A DNA stretch of 64,000 bases. Source: Mycolicibacterium xanthum. GTDB lineage: Bacteria > Actinomycetota > Actinomycetes > Mycobacteriales > Mycobacteriaceae. Shown here piece by piece: positions 35,306 through 43,966 of the stretch. Made by a program: the position numbers and the translations under genes. The first letter of the stretch is position 1, and each line of letters begins with the position of its first letter. Under the pieces are notes generated by a model. It was not told where the DNA came from and made no database searches. It saw only the letters and a list, made by a program, of their open reading frames with translations. The stretch spans positions 1 through 64,000 of the forward strand of contig NZ_JAIFZS010000062.1 of assembly GCF_019710635.1 (NCBI RefSeq), in the 5' to 3' direction.

Positions 35306-36163
35306 GTGACCCTCGACACCTCCGGCTACACGGTCATCGACGACGACGATGACGACCCGATCCTGCTGATCCAGCCGGGCGACAAGGTCGTCGACACCTG
35401 GCGTGAGAACTACCCGTACGACGAGCGGATGAAGCGTGCGGACTACGAGGAGCAGAAGCGGCTGCTGCAGATCGAGTTGCTCAAGCTGCAGAAGTGGAGC
35501 CAGTCCAACGGGCACCGCCACGTCATCGTGTTCGAGGGACGCGACGCGGCGGGCAAGGGCGGCACCATCAAGCGTTTCATGGAGCACCTCAACCCCCGCG
35601 GTGCGCGGGTGGTGGCGCTGGAGAAGCCCACCGAAAAGGAGCGCACCCAGTGGTACTTCCAGCGCTATGTGGAGCACCTTCCGTCGGCCGGTGAGATCGT
35701 GTTGTTCGACCGGTCCTGGTACAACCGGGCCGGCGTGGAGCGGGTGATGGGTTTCTGCACCCCGCGTCAGCACGCCGAATTCATCCGGCAGGCACCGCTT
35801 TTCGAGCAGATGCTGGTCAACGACGGCGTGTTCCTGACCAAGCTGTGGTTCTCGGTGTCGCCGAACGAGCAGCGCACCCGGTTCACCATCCGCCAGGTCG
35901 ACCCGGTGCGGCAGTGGAAGCTGTCACCGACCGACCTCGCCTCGCTGGACAAGTGGGACGACTACACGGCCGCCAAGGAGGAGATGTTCTCCTGGACCGA
36001 CACCGAGTTGGCGCCGTGGACCGTGGTGAAGAGCAACGACAAGAAGCGTGCCCGGATCAACGCGATGCGTTTCGTGCTGAGTAAGTTCGACTACGACAAC
36101 AGGGACGGCGAGGTGGTCGGCCGACCCGATCCGCTGATCGTGGGACGCGCGCTGGGCGACTGA
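35306..36163 (+). CDS. ppk2: Polyphosphate kinase 2
   Basis: PPK2 enzymes transfer phosphate between polyphosphate and nucleoside diphosphates. The 285-residue protein is a class I (single-domain) PPK2 with Walker A EGRDAAGKGG at 77-86, the lid region KPTEKERTQWYFQRYVEHLP, and Walker B/DRSWYNRAGVE. The N-terminus is acidic (a run of Asp at 12-17). Start is GTG 35306, after a 60-bp gap. It is followed by a membrane protein gene 38 bp away in the same direction. Confidence 0.93.
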   Translation: MTLDTSGYTVIDDDDDDPILLIQPGDKVVDTWRENYPYDERMKRADYEEQKRLLQIELLKLQKWSQSNGHRHVIVFEGRDAAGKGGTIKRFMEHLNPRGARVVALEKPTEKERTQWYFQRYVEHLPSAGEIVLFDRSWYNRAGVERVMGFCTPRQHAEFIRQAPLFEQMLVNDGVFLTKLWFSVSPNEQRTRFTIRQVDPVRQWKLSPTDLASLDKWDDYTAAKEEMFSWTDTELAPWTVVKSNDKKRARINAMRFVLSKFDYDNRDGEVVGRPDPLIVGRALGD

Positions 36164-36201
36164 GCCGGGGCGACCTCTGGCCGCAGGAGGAGGATGCGCC
36201 C

Positions 36202-37083
36202 GTGCGCTTTCTGGCCGCACTGCTGATGTGGCTCATCACCACTGCGGGGCTCGCGGTCGCGGTGCCGGTGGTGTGGGCCCAGCTGACGGTGGTCGGCGAG
36301 GACGGTTATGCGGCGCTGGCGGCCTCGGCGGCCCGGGACACGCGACTGCAGGACGCGATGGCCGACGAGCTCACCACCCAGATCGTCGCGCTGGGTGCCG
36401 ACAACGGCTTCCAGCTGAACCCGGTCCTGGTGTACCAGGTGGCCGCCGCCTACACCGGGAACACGGGCTTTCCCGGCCAGTTCGCGCAGGCCAACCGGAT
36501 CGCGCACCGGTGGATGTTCACCGGTGCCGTCCCCAGCGGAAACTCCACCGACGAGTGGTTGATCGACGTCGCGCCGATGCTGTCGGATCCGTCGTTCGCC
36601 GCCACGTTGGGCAGCCTCGATCTCGAGCTGCCGCCCACCCTGACGGTGCCGATCACGGTGGACACCCCCCGGCTGCAGCCGGGCAAGCTGCGCCCGCTGG
36701 CCACCTGGGGGCCGTGGGCCGCCGTCGCGGCCGTCGTCATCACCGCGGTGAGCGCGCTGCTGACGTTGGCCGTGGCCCGATCGCGCGGTAGGGCACTGGC
36801 CGCGTTGGGCGTCTCGGCGCTGCCGGTCGGTGCCGCCGGCTGGGCCGCCATCGAGGTGGGCAACCCGTATGTCGAGGATGCTCTCGATCGGACCACCGGC
36901 AACATCCGTACCGTCGCCGACGTGATGCTGGCCCACGCCGAGTCCAGCCTGCACACGTGGCTGACCGGCACACTGATCGCCGGTGGCGGACTGGTCCTGC
37001 TGGGTGCCCTCGCCGCCGCGCTGGGCGGGGTGCGGCGGTCTAGAGCCGATTCATTTCCCGGGACATCAACGAGCTCTCGATGA
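36202..37083 (+). CDS. Conserved mycobacterial membrane protein
   Basis: The 293-residue protein has an N-terminal helix (LLMWLITTAGLAVAVPVVWA), an extracytoplasmic domain of about 130 residues, then a helix near 175-193, another near 198-215, and a final helix near 258-278. Function unknown. GTG 36202 is preceded by GGAGGAGG at an 8-base spacing. The 3' end overlaps by 44 bp a candidate small gene on the other strand. Confidence 0.75.
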   Translation: MRFLAALLMWLITTAGLAVAVPVVWAQLTVVGEDGYAALAASAARDTRLQDAMADELTTQIVALGADNGFQLNPVLVYQVAAAYTGNTGFPGQFAQANRIAHRWMFTGAVPSGNSTDEWLIDVAPMLSDPSFAATLGSLDLELPPTLTVPITVDTPRLQPGKLRPLATWGPWAAVAAVVITAVSALLTLAVARSRGRALAALGVSALPVGAAGWAAIEVGNPYVEDALDRTTGNIRTVADVMLAHAESSLHTWLTGTLIAGGGLVLLGALAAALGGVRRSRADSFPGTSTSSR

Positions 37084-37198
37084 ACACCAAATGGTGTGGG
37101 TGCCCGTGGATGTCCCAGTCGGATCTCACCCGTCGCGGGTGATGAGTCCGCCAGTGCAGCAAGGCCGCGACTTTCGATGGCTTCATGGTGATGGTCAT
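37040..37198 (-). CDS. Candidate small protein (52 aa), unrecognised
   Basis: The ORF begins MTITMKPSKVAALLHWRTHH and ends SREMNRL. It is rich in His, Arg and Trp, with no membrane segment. GGAGGG lies seven bases before the ATG; a GTG directly upstream is an alternative start. It is divergent from the SnoaL-like gene, and the shared region holds the palindrome at 37265. I recognise no family. The good ribosome-binding site and placement support it; short length and the 44-bp antisense overlap with the neighbour argue for caution. Confidence 0.4.
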   Translation of the reverse strand: MTITMKPSKVAALLHWRTHHPRRVRSDWDIHGHPHHLVFIESSLMSREMNRL

Positions 37199-37264
37199 CA
37201 CGGCTCCCTCCGTCGGTTCCGTCTGGTACAGACCATCGTCGAACGCCGATCCCGGATGTCGGTA

Positions 37265-37278
37265 AGTAGTCGACTACT
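37265..37278. promoter_or_regulatory. Palindromic operator candidate, copy 1
   Basis: AGTAGTCGACTACT is a perfect 14-bp palindrome between the divergent 52-aa ORF and the SnoaL-like gene, 20 bp before the latter. The same 14-mer lies between the LuxR regulator and P450 genes at 40266-40279. The match strongly suggests one shared regulator. Confidence 0.7.
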
Positions 37279-37298
37279 GGTATTTCCGGGGTTCTCGC

Positions 37299-37604
37299 GT
37301 GCTACTCGTTGACGGAGCCGGTACGGCGGGTTGGAAGGCGGCCGAGATGGATGAACAGGCGATGCGGTTGTCCGCCGACTTCCTCGCCGAGGAGTGGGCC
37401 GAATTGCACTGCTATGTGTGCGACGACGCGCTCGTGCTCGAACAGCAGATGACGGGCACCGTCGTGGGATCCATGCTCGGACTGGCCGGAAACGGCAGCC
37501 GGATCAGCTTCCGGATGCCGCACGTCTTCGAGTTCCGCGACGGACTCATCAGCCGCGAGAACGTCTGGCTGGATACGGCAGCCGTCCTCGATCAGCTCGG
37601 CTGA
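37299..37604 (+). CDS. SnoaL-like NTF2-fold protein, N-terminally short
   Basis: The 101-residue protein matches the C-terminal two-thirds of SnoaL-type cyclase/hydrolase domains: VLEQQMTGTVVGSMLGLAGN, RISFRMPHVFEFRDGLISRE and ENVWLDTAAVLDQLG. The first helix and strand (about 35 residues) of a full domain are missing, and no in-frame sequence for them was found upstream. It starts with GTG 37299. It may be a functional minimal domain or a remnant left by rearrangement. The 3' end overlaps the convergent luxR gene by 13 bp. Confidence 0.65.
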   Translation: MLLVDGAGTAGWKAAEMDEQAMRLSADFLAEEWAELHCYVCDDALVLEQQMTGTVVGSMLGLAGNGSRISFRMPHVFEFRDGLISRENVWLDTAAVLDQLG

Positions 37605-40204
37605 GCCGGCGCGGGGCTGAGCAGAGCCGCCAGTTCTTCGCGACTGGCCGTGCCGGTCTTGGCCATCGCCTTGTAGATGTGGCTCTCCACGGTGCGCACC
37701 GACAGTGACAGCGTCGCAGCGATGTCGCGGTTGGACATGGCCGTCCCCAGAAGCATCACGATCTCACGTTCGCGACCGGTCAGCGGGAGACGCTCGGCTG
37801 CGCGGCGATACGCGGGTGTGGAGATGCCGCCGCCCGCCTGTGCGAGAGTCTCGGCCCGCGTGGAGCAACGTAGCGCCGAGCCGCGAAGTCCCCCGGCGCG
37901 GAAGCACGCGGCGGCATGTGAAGCCGCGTCGACGGCCGCCACGAGATCGCCCATCGATTCGAACCGTTCCGACAGCGACTCCAGCTGATCGGCATCTGCG
38001 GTGTGGAGAGCCTCTGCCAGTCCCGCCGCGAGGCCGGCGCGTGGTCCTTCGACGGTGCCCACGAGTTCACCCAAACGTGCGGCTGTCGAGGAGTCGCCGA
38101 GCTGGGTTGCGGTCTGAAGGCACATCACTTCGGCAGCGTATTGGCTTGTCTGCCGGGAACTTTCGGCCGCGGATCGCACCGTGGCAATCGCATCGCTCAA
38201 CAGTCCCTGAGTCGCCAGGACCCACGCGGAAGCGATGGCACGTGCGTAGTCGAGGGATCGCCACCCCGGGTGCCAACATGCATCGATGGCGGCGCACGCC
38301 TGCTTCGCCTGCTGTGTCATCCCTCGCATGGCCAGAGCGGTGGTCAACAAGATCTGGTACCGGTACCGGAATCCGGCCGTCGAATTCCACCCCGTCACAA
38401 GGTCGATCGCCGACGCCAGCAGCGAGCACGCACTGTCCAAGTGCCCGGCGGCGAGTGCAACCTGTCCGGTGACGGCGACAGCGATCTGACCGAACGTCGC
38501 ACCCTGCGCCGACATCGCGCGGTGCCGCATCATGGCCGCCACGTCCTCGGCCGCGGATATCCGCCCGGCCAGCGTCAGGGCATTGGCGTGTGCATCGGCG
38601 ATGACGACGAACGCGCGCACCGGGATCGGGTATCCCGCCTTGGCTGAGGCCACCGCTCGAGACGTCGATCCGGTTTCGCCGTGCGCGACCGTGACGGCCC
38701 AGGCGCTCAACCTCATTTGAAGGTGGTCCGGCAATGCGTCCGGGTCGAACTTCCGCGCGTACTGCAGCGCCGCTTCGGGGCGGCCCATGGCCGCCCAGTA
38801 CACACAGCGGAATGCATTCATTGAGTCCTGGCCGGGTGCCTCGTCTTCGGCAGCGTCGTTGACCAACGTCAACGCGGCGGCCGGGTCGGCGAGGGTGAAC
38901 AGCAGATTCACGGCGCGTAGGAACGTCGTCTGGGCCCGACGGACCGCATCCAGCTCGGAGGAGTCGACGTCGGCGAGCACCGAGTCGGCCTCCAAGCCCC
39001 GGCCCTGCCAGGACAGGACGAACGCACGGATCAGGTTGGCCTCGGCGCCGCCGCCGGCCCGAATCGCCGCGGCGGCCAGCCGGTCCGCCAGTTGAAGGTC
39101 GACCAACCACGCCGCACCGCGTGCCGCCCTGATCAGAACGCCGACGTCAGGGTCGAGGTCCGAGTCGAGACTCAGTGATGCTCTGCGAACCACGACGTGA
39201 ATATCATCGGCGTCGTCGCACGCAGCCAGTCCGGCAGCGACAAGGCCCCGTAGCCGCCGCAGTGTCGTCGTCGGGGCCCGACTCCTGCGTACCTCGCCGT
39301 ACAGCGGATGTGCCAGCCGCACCTCGATTGCGCCGTGGGCAGGCTCGAGGCAGATGAGGCCGCGGCGGTCTGCGTCCTCGACCGCGTCGGGACCGCTGAT
39401 TCTGGCCAGCACTTCCAGCGAGACCGGTTCACCCACCGCGAGCAGGTCGACCACATCGCTGACCCGGTCCGGCAGACGACCGATGCGGGCTTCCACCAGC
39501 TCGACCAATCCCGGAGGAAGGGTCGCATCACCGTGCCAGGTCCAGAGCCCGTCCCGGACCGCCAGGCGGGCGTCGGCCACTTCCTGCTCGACGATGTTGC
39601 GCAGATAGAGCGGATTGCCCTGAGCCAGGGTCCACAGCCGTTCCTCCGCGTCGCGGTGCAGGCGGCCACCCAGGGCTTCGGTGATCATGGCTTCGGCGGC
39701 CGATCGAGGCAGCGGCCGCATATCGAGGCGGTCGAAATCGTCGGTCCTCCAGAGGTCACCGGTCGCCGCCGGAATCGGCTCGCCCCCTCGGACCGTGAGC
39801 ACCACTTTCGCCAATCTCTGCACCACGATCTGGTGTATGACCACGATCGACAGGTCATCCAGCAAGGGTGCGTCGTCGATCCCGATCAACACGGGGAGCC
39901 CGCGCGCCGATGCGGTCAACGCCGCCACGACGCCGTGGATCAGCATGAGGCTGTCATCGCTGGTGGAGTGCGCCCAGGTGGTCAGCGCCCCGAGCGGAAG
40001 TTTCTGCACTGCCGAACTGCCGACCACCCAGCGGACCTCCCAGCCCTGGTTGGCGAACGTCATCAGCGTGTCCCGGACGATGCGGCTCTTGCCGACACCC
40101 GTGGCTCCGCTGACGACGATGCCGGCGGAATCAGCGTCGAGGACCGCGGCCTGGATGAGTCGCGCTTCCTCCGACCGGCCGGTCAGCGGCCACGTCAAAC
40201 GCAC
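37592..40204 (-). CDS. Large ATP-binding LuxR-family regulator (LAL type)
   Basis: The 870-residue transcription factor has an N-terminal AAA/STAND ATPase with Walker A GATGVGKS at 33-40, a long helical TPR-like middle, and a C-terminal LuxR helix-turn-helix (LPLTGREREIVMLLGTAMSN, then LSVRTVESHIYKAMAKTGT). LAL proteins switch on ligand binding and often activate adjacent metabolic genes. The start chosen is GTG 40204 (VRLTWPLTGRSEEARL); earlier in-frame codons would run over the operator. It is divergent from the P450 gene, with a palindrome between them. Confidence 0.9.
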   Translation of the reverse strand: MRLTWPLTGRSEEARLIQAAVLDADSAGIVVSGATGVGKSRIVRDTLMTFANQGWEVRWVVGSSAVQKLPLGALTTWAHSTSDDSLMLIHGVVAALTASARGLPVLIGIDDAPLLDDLSIVVIHQIVVQRLAKVVLTVRGGEPIPAATGDLWRTDDFDRLDMRPLPRSAAEAMITEALGGRLHRDAEERLWTLAQGNPLYLRNIVEQEVADARLAVRDGLWTWHGDATLPPGLVELVEARIGRLPDRVSDVVDLLAVGEPVSLEVLARISGPDAVEDADRRGLICLEPAHGAIEVRLAHPLYGEVRRSRAPTTTLRRLRGLVAAGLAACDDADDIHVVVRRASLSLDSDLDPDVGVLIRAARGAAWLVDLQLADRLAAAAIRAGGGAEANLIRAFVLSWQGRGLEADSVLADVDSSELDAVRRAQTTFLRAVNLLFTLADPAAALTLVNDAAEDEAPGQDSMNAFRCVYWAAMGRPEAALQYARKFDPDALPDHLQMRLSAWAVTVAHGETGSTSRAVASAKAGYPIPVRAFVVIADAHANALTLAGRISAAEDVAAMMRHRAMSAQGATFGQIAVAVTGQVALAAGHLDSACSLLASAIDLVTGWNSTAGFRYRYQILLTTALAMRGMTQQAKQACAAIDACWHPGWRSLDYARAIASAWVLATQGLLSDAIATVRSAAESSRQTSQYAAEVMCLQTATQLGDSSTAARLGELVGTVEGPRAGLAAGLAEALHTADADQLESLSERFESMGDLVAAVDAASHAAACFRAGGLRGSALRCSTRAETLAQAGGGISTPAYRRAAERLPLTGREREIVMLLGTAMSNRDIAATLSLSVRTVESHIYKAMAKTGTASREELAALLSPAPAQPS

Positions 40205-40264
40205 ACCTAAAGGGTAGGAGCCTGGGGAACACACGTAGTGATATTGGCGGTCTGCCTCCACAAC

Positions 40265-40280
40265 CAGTAGTCGACTACTG
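40265..40280. promoter_or_regulatory. Palindromic operator candidate, copy 2
   Basis: CAGTAGTCGACTACTG is a perfect 16-bp palindrome containing the same 14-mer found at 37265. It lies 36 bp before the P450 start and 61 bp before the luxR start. The likely binder is the adjacent LuxR regulator; this is inference from position. Confidence 0.72.
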
Positions 40281-40315
40281 ACGACGCCCGGCGGTTCCCG
40301 GCCGACGATCACCTC

Positions 40316-41566
40316 ATGACCATCGACGTCGCACCGGTGCGGCAGAGCCCGAACGCCTGCCCTTCAGTTTTCGAAGCCGGACTGCCCATGCTGGCCTATG
40401 ACCACCTGGACGACCCCTGGGAGGCGCACCGGCTCATCGCCGGTGCGCGGGCGCGCGGGCCCATCGCGATGGGCCCGCACGGACCCGAAGTCCTGACCTA
40501 CGAACTGGTCCGCACCGTTCTGCACGACAAACGGTTCCGGGTCCCACAGGGCATGTTCCTGGCGGCGCAGGGCATCACCTCGGGTCCGATGTGGGACCGG
40601 GTCGCCGCCAATCTGATCAGCCTCGACGGCGAGGAGCATCACCGGCTGCGCAAACTGGTGGCACGTGCTTTCGCGCCGCGGGGAGCCGCCCGGGTGCGCG
40701 ACACGGTGATCGAGGTGATCACCGGGCTCGTCGACCGCCAGCTGCCCAACGGGCGTTGCGACGTTGTCGCCGACATCGCACAGCGTTATCCGATCCCGGT
40801 CATCTGTGCCTTCCTCGACGCGCCGGTGGAGGACTGGAAACTGTTCTCCGACTGGACCGATGACATCTTCCGCGCCTTCAGCTGGGACGCCGCCGCCAGC
40901 GAGCAGCGAGTACTGAAGGCCTGGCAGGAACTCGACGACTACATCGATGATCTGGTCGAGGCGCGGCGCGGCGCGCTCGGCGACGATCTGCTGTCCGAGC
41001 TCGTCCGCGTCGAGGACGAAGGCGACCGCCTCGACGCCGACGAACTCCGGATGCTGGTGGCGGGGCTGCTGATCGCCGGAACCGACACCACCCGCAACCA
41101 GGTCGCCGCGGCGGTGCACGCGTTGAGTGAGTACCCGGACCAGTGGGCGCTGCTGGCGGAGGAGCCCGGGTTGGCGCAGGCCGCGGCCGAGGAGGTCATC
41201 CGGCACTCACCGGTCGTCTTCGGCATGCTGCGTACCGCGACCGTGGACGTCGAACTGGCCGGGGTGACGATTCCCGCGGGCACCCTCGTGCTGGCGAACC
41301 TTGCCTCCGCCAACCGTGATCCCGCAGTCTTCGACGACCCCGACCGCCTCGACATCACCCGGCCTCGCAGCGCTCCGGCGTTGACGTTCGGCGGTGGCAT
41401 GCACTACTGCCTCGGATCCCACCTGGCACGACTCGAGGTAGCCGAAGGTCTGGCGGTGATGGCCGGTCGAATGCGGAACATCCGCATCGACGGGCCGGCG
41501 CCGTGGAAGCCGCTCACCGCGCTGAGTGGACCACAGACGTTGCCGGTCGTCTTCGACGGATCCTGA
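40316..41566 (+). CDS. Cytochrome P450
   Basis: This 416-residue haem monooxygenase has the I-helix oxygen-activation motif AGTDTTRNQ, the ExxR region EEVIRHSPV, and the haem loop FGGGMHYCLG with the thiolate ligand near Cys365. There is no fused reductase, so it needs external ferredoxin and reductase; no ferredoxin gene is adjacent. The substrate is unknown. Divergent placement from the LuxR regulator with a shared palindrome suggests ligand-dependent control. Confidence 0.95.
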   Translation: MTIDVAPVRQSPNACPSVFEAGLPMLAYDHLDDPWEAHRLIAGARARGPIAMGPHGPEVLTYELVRTVLHDKRFRVPQGMFLAAQGITSGPMWDRVAANLISLDGEEHHRLRKLVARAFAPRGAARVRDTVIEVITGLVDRQLPNGRCDVVADIAQRYPIPVICAFLDAPVEDWKLFSDWTDDIFRAFSWDAAASEQRVLKAWQELDDYIDDLVEARRGALGDDLLSELVRVEDEGDRLDADELRMLVAGLLIAGTDTTRNQVAAAVHALSEYPDQWALLAEEPGLAQAAAEEVIRHSPVVFGMLRTATVDVELAGVTIPAGTLVLANLASANRDPAVFDDPDRLDITRPRSAPALTFGGGMHYCLGSHLARLEVAEGLAVMAGRMRNIRIDGPAPWKPLTALSGPQTLPVVFDGS

Positions 41567-41572
41567 GGCGAC

Positions 41573-42328
41573 TCAGGTGTTCTTCGCGATGAACCTGCGC
41601 AACAGCGGCCGGCCGGCGGCGAGGTTGAACACCACCCCGCCGACGAGATACGGCCACCACACGCCGCCGGCGCACGCCACCCAGAACGCCTTGGCCGGCC
41701 AGTAGGGCGGCAGGATCCCGAACGCCAGGTCCCACGGCGGGGAGACGAACCAGGCCAGGCACGGCAGCCCGGCGATGACCAGGCCGAGCAGCCGCAGCAT
41801 CGCCAGGCCCTGGATCTTGTTGCTCGCCACCGCGACGATCAGCAGCATCGTCACCACCGACGACAGCCCGGCGACCAGGCCGATCGGGATCAGCGGCAGC
41901 ACCAACCCGGCCGGCAGCAGGCCGCTGAGCGACATCGTGGCCACCACGTAGCCGGTGGTGACGGCGACGACGGTGCCGGCCCGGTAGCCGAAGAAGCTCG
42001 ACAGCGGCACCGGGGTCACCCGCAGCGCTGGCAGGGTGCCCGAATCGAGCTCGTCGAGGATCAGGAACGCTCCGAGCCCTCCGACGACGATGATGCTGGT
42101 CAACAGCAACAATCCGGTGAGCACCAGGGGGTGGTAGGGCACCAGGTCGAAGTCGTAGCGCCGGGCCACCGTCGTGGTCAGCCGCGGCACGATGACCGCG
42201 GTGCCGACTGTCCAGATCACCGGAGCCAGCACCAGCATGGCCATCAGCGGCTCGCGGTAGGTTCCGCGGATGTCATTGCGGCCGAACGCGGTCCACGCCT
42301 GGAACAGCCGTGCCGCCGGAGCCGTCAT
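41573..42328 (-). CDS. ABC transporter permease (fluoroquinolone/multidrug type), second subunit
   Basis: The 251-residue protein has six predicted helices, for example PLMAMLVLAPVIWTVGTAVI, GLLLLTSIIVVGGLGAFLIL and a C-terminal pair. The charged segment LDELDSGTLPALRVTPV after helix 2 is typical of ABC2 permeases. It overlaps the other permease gene by 4 bp and is the last gene of the exporter operon. Confidence 0.85.
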   Translation of the reverse strand: MTAPAARLFQAWTAFGRNDIRGTYREPLMAMLVLAPVIWTVGTAVIVPRLTTTVARRYDFDLVPYHPLVLTGLLLLTSIIVVGGLGAFLILDELDSGTLPALRVTPVPLSSFFGYRAGTVVAVTTGYVVATMSLSGLLPAGLVLPLIPIGLVAGLSSVVTMLLIVAVASNKIQGLAMLRLLGLVIAGLPCLAWFVSPPWDLAFGILPPYWPAKAFWVACAGGVWWPYLVGGVVFNLAAGRPLLRRFIAKNT

Positions 42329-43038
42329 CCCGGTGCCCCGGCGCGCTCGACGACGTAACGCCCGAACATCTTCTCGGCCAGCCGGTACATGCCGGCCGCG
42401 CACACCAGCGGATAGGTCAGCGCGTAGAGGACCTGCCAGGGCGCCAGGCTCAGTTGATCGAACACCGCGGCCAGCAGCAACAGCGGACCCTGGGTGGGCA
42501 GGACGTAGAGCACCGGGCTGGTCCACACGCCGGTCAGGTACAGCACCGGCAGCGACAGCACGGCCAGCGGCACCGACGTGGACAGGAACCAGTCGCCGAC
42601 CGAGGCGAACGGCAGCGCGGAGGCGAACCCGGCCAGCAGCATCACCAGCGTGCCGAGTGCGATGCCTGCCAGCAGCGGCAGCGGATGAAAATCGGTGCCC
42701 CGGGTGGCGATCACCACCGCGACCGCGATCGCCAGCGAGATCGTCATGAGCGCGAGGATCTTGACCGACAGGTACTCGCCGAACCGCAATGGGGTACAGA
42801 TGATCGCGCCCAGCGTGCGCTCCTGCTTCTCGAAGAACACCGAGCCGCCGACGAAGAAGAAACCGATCACGGTGATGTCGCCGAAGAGCACGTACGGCTC
42901 GACGATGCCGCGCAGCTCCGGTGGCATCGGCAGCAGCACCACCAGCCACAACAGCCCGGAGACGGCGGCGGCGTGGGTGAACCGCTGGCGCAGCTGCAGT
43001 TCGGCCTCCAACCGCAGCGCGCTGGTCCACCGGCTCAT
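42325..43038 (-). CDS. ABC transporter permease, first subunit
   Basis: The 237-residue ABC2-type membrane protein has the segment EKQERTLGAIICTPLRFGEY, like the coupling region of bacterial drug and lipid exporters. Six predicted helices. It lies between the ATPase gene and the second permease gene with 4-bp overlaps at both ends, consistent with a heterodimeric permease. Confidence 0.85.
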   Translation of the reverse strand: MSRWTSALRLEAELQLRQRFTHAAAVSGLLWLVVLLPMPPELRGIVEPYVLFGDITVIGFFFVGGSVFFEKQERTLGAIICTPLRFGEYLSVKILALMTISLAIAVAVVIATRGTDFHPLPLLAGIALGTLVMLLAGFASALPFASVGDWFLSTSVPLAVLSLPVLYLTGVWTSPVLYVLPTQGPLLLLAAVFDQLSLAPWQVLYALTYPLVCAAGMYRLAEKMFGRYVVERAGAPG

Positions 43039-43901
43039 GCCAGCCTCCTGCCGGTGACGTCGACGAACACCTCGTCGAGGCTGGCCTCTCTGCTGTGGAT
43101 GGTTTCGACATGGTGGTCGCGCAGCACGGCTCGGAAGCCGGGATCCTCTGCCAGACCGTCCATCCCGAACTCGGCGGTCTGCAGGGCGCCGGCGGGGTCG
43201 CGGTACTCCACCCGGACCAGGCGCCGGCTGCGGGCGATCTTGAGCTCGGCGGGTGAATCGAGGGCGGCGATGCGACCGTCGACGACGAATGCGACCCGGT
43301 CGCAGAGCTCGTCGGCGGTGGCCATGTCGTGGGTGGTCAGGAACACGGTGCGGCCCCGGGCCTTCAGGTCGCCGATGATGTCCTTGACGGTGCGGGCGTT
43401 GACCGGATCCAGCCCGGAGGTCGGTTCGTCGAGGAACAACAGCTCGGGGTCGTTGACCAGCGACCGGGCGAAGGTCAGCCGCATCTGCATTCCCTTGGAG
43501 TACCTGCCCACCCGGATGTCGGCGGCGTCGGCGAGGCCGACGGCCTCGAGCAGTTGTGCCGGGTCGCGGGTGGGGCCGTCGTACAGCGACGCGAAGAAAC
43601 GCAGGTTCTCCGCACCGGTCAGTTTCAGATAGTGGTTGGGCAGCTCGAAGGAGACCCCGATGCGCTGGTAGTAGTCCTGCCCCCAGTCCAGCGGGTCGCG
43701 TCCCCAGACGTGAGCCCGGCCCCGATGGCCCCGCAGCAGGCCGATCAGCAGTTTCTGGGTGGTGGACTTGCCCGCGCCGTTGGGACCGAGGAAGCCGAAG
43801 ATCTCACCGGCTCCGACCGTGAAGTCCATGCCGTCCACCGCGGGTTCGGCCGCCTTCGGGTAGGCGTAGGTCAGGTCGCGAACGTCGATGACGGTTTCCA
43901 C
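43035..43901 (-). CDS. ABC transporter ATP-binding protein
   Basis: The 288-residue ATPase has Walker A LGPNGAGKSTTQ near 38-49, a signature variant YSKGMQMRLTFARSL, Walker B ELLFLDEPTSGLDP and the H-loop TTHD. The DrrA/CcmA-like C-terminal extension is present. It should energise the two permeases to expel a lipophilic substrate. The promoter faces the MarR-type regulator gene, and the region between holds a small palindrome. Confidence 0.92.
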   Translation of the reverse strand: METVIDVRDLTYAYPKAAEPAVDGMDFTVGAGEIFGFLGPNGAGKSTTQKLLIGLLRGHRGRAHVWGRDPLDWGQDYYQRIGVSFELPNHYLKLTGAENLRFFASLYDGPTRDPAQLLEAVGLADAADIRVGRYSKGMQMRLTFARSLVNDPELLFLDEPTSGLDPVNARTVKDIIGDLKARGRTVFLTTHDMATADELCDRVAFVVDGRIAALDSPAELKIARSRRLVRVEYRDPAGALQTAEFGMDGLAEDPGFRAVLRDHHVETIHSREASLDEVFVDVTGRRLA

Positions 43902-43915
43902 CGGGCCTGACTATA

Positions 43916-43927
43916 CTGAACTTTCAG
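43916..43927. promoter_or_regulatory. Candidate operator between the ABC exporter and MarR-type gene
   Basis: CTGAA, CT, TTCAG form a perfect 5-bp inverted repeat in the 65-bp divergent region. It is AT-rich compared with its surroundings and preceded by TATA. It is a plausible binding site for the adjacent regulator but short. Confidence 0.4.
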
Positions 43928-43966
43928 AAATTATTGAAGAACGTTCTGCCGAGGAGGATCTGGCCG

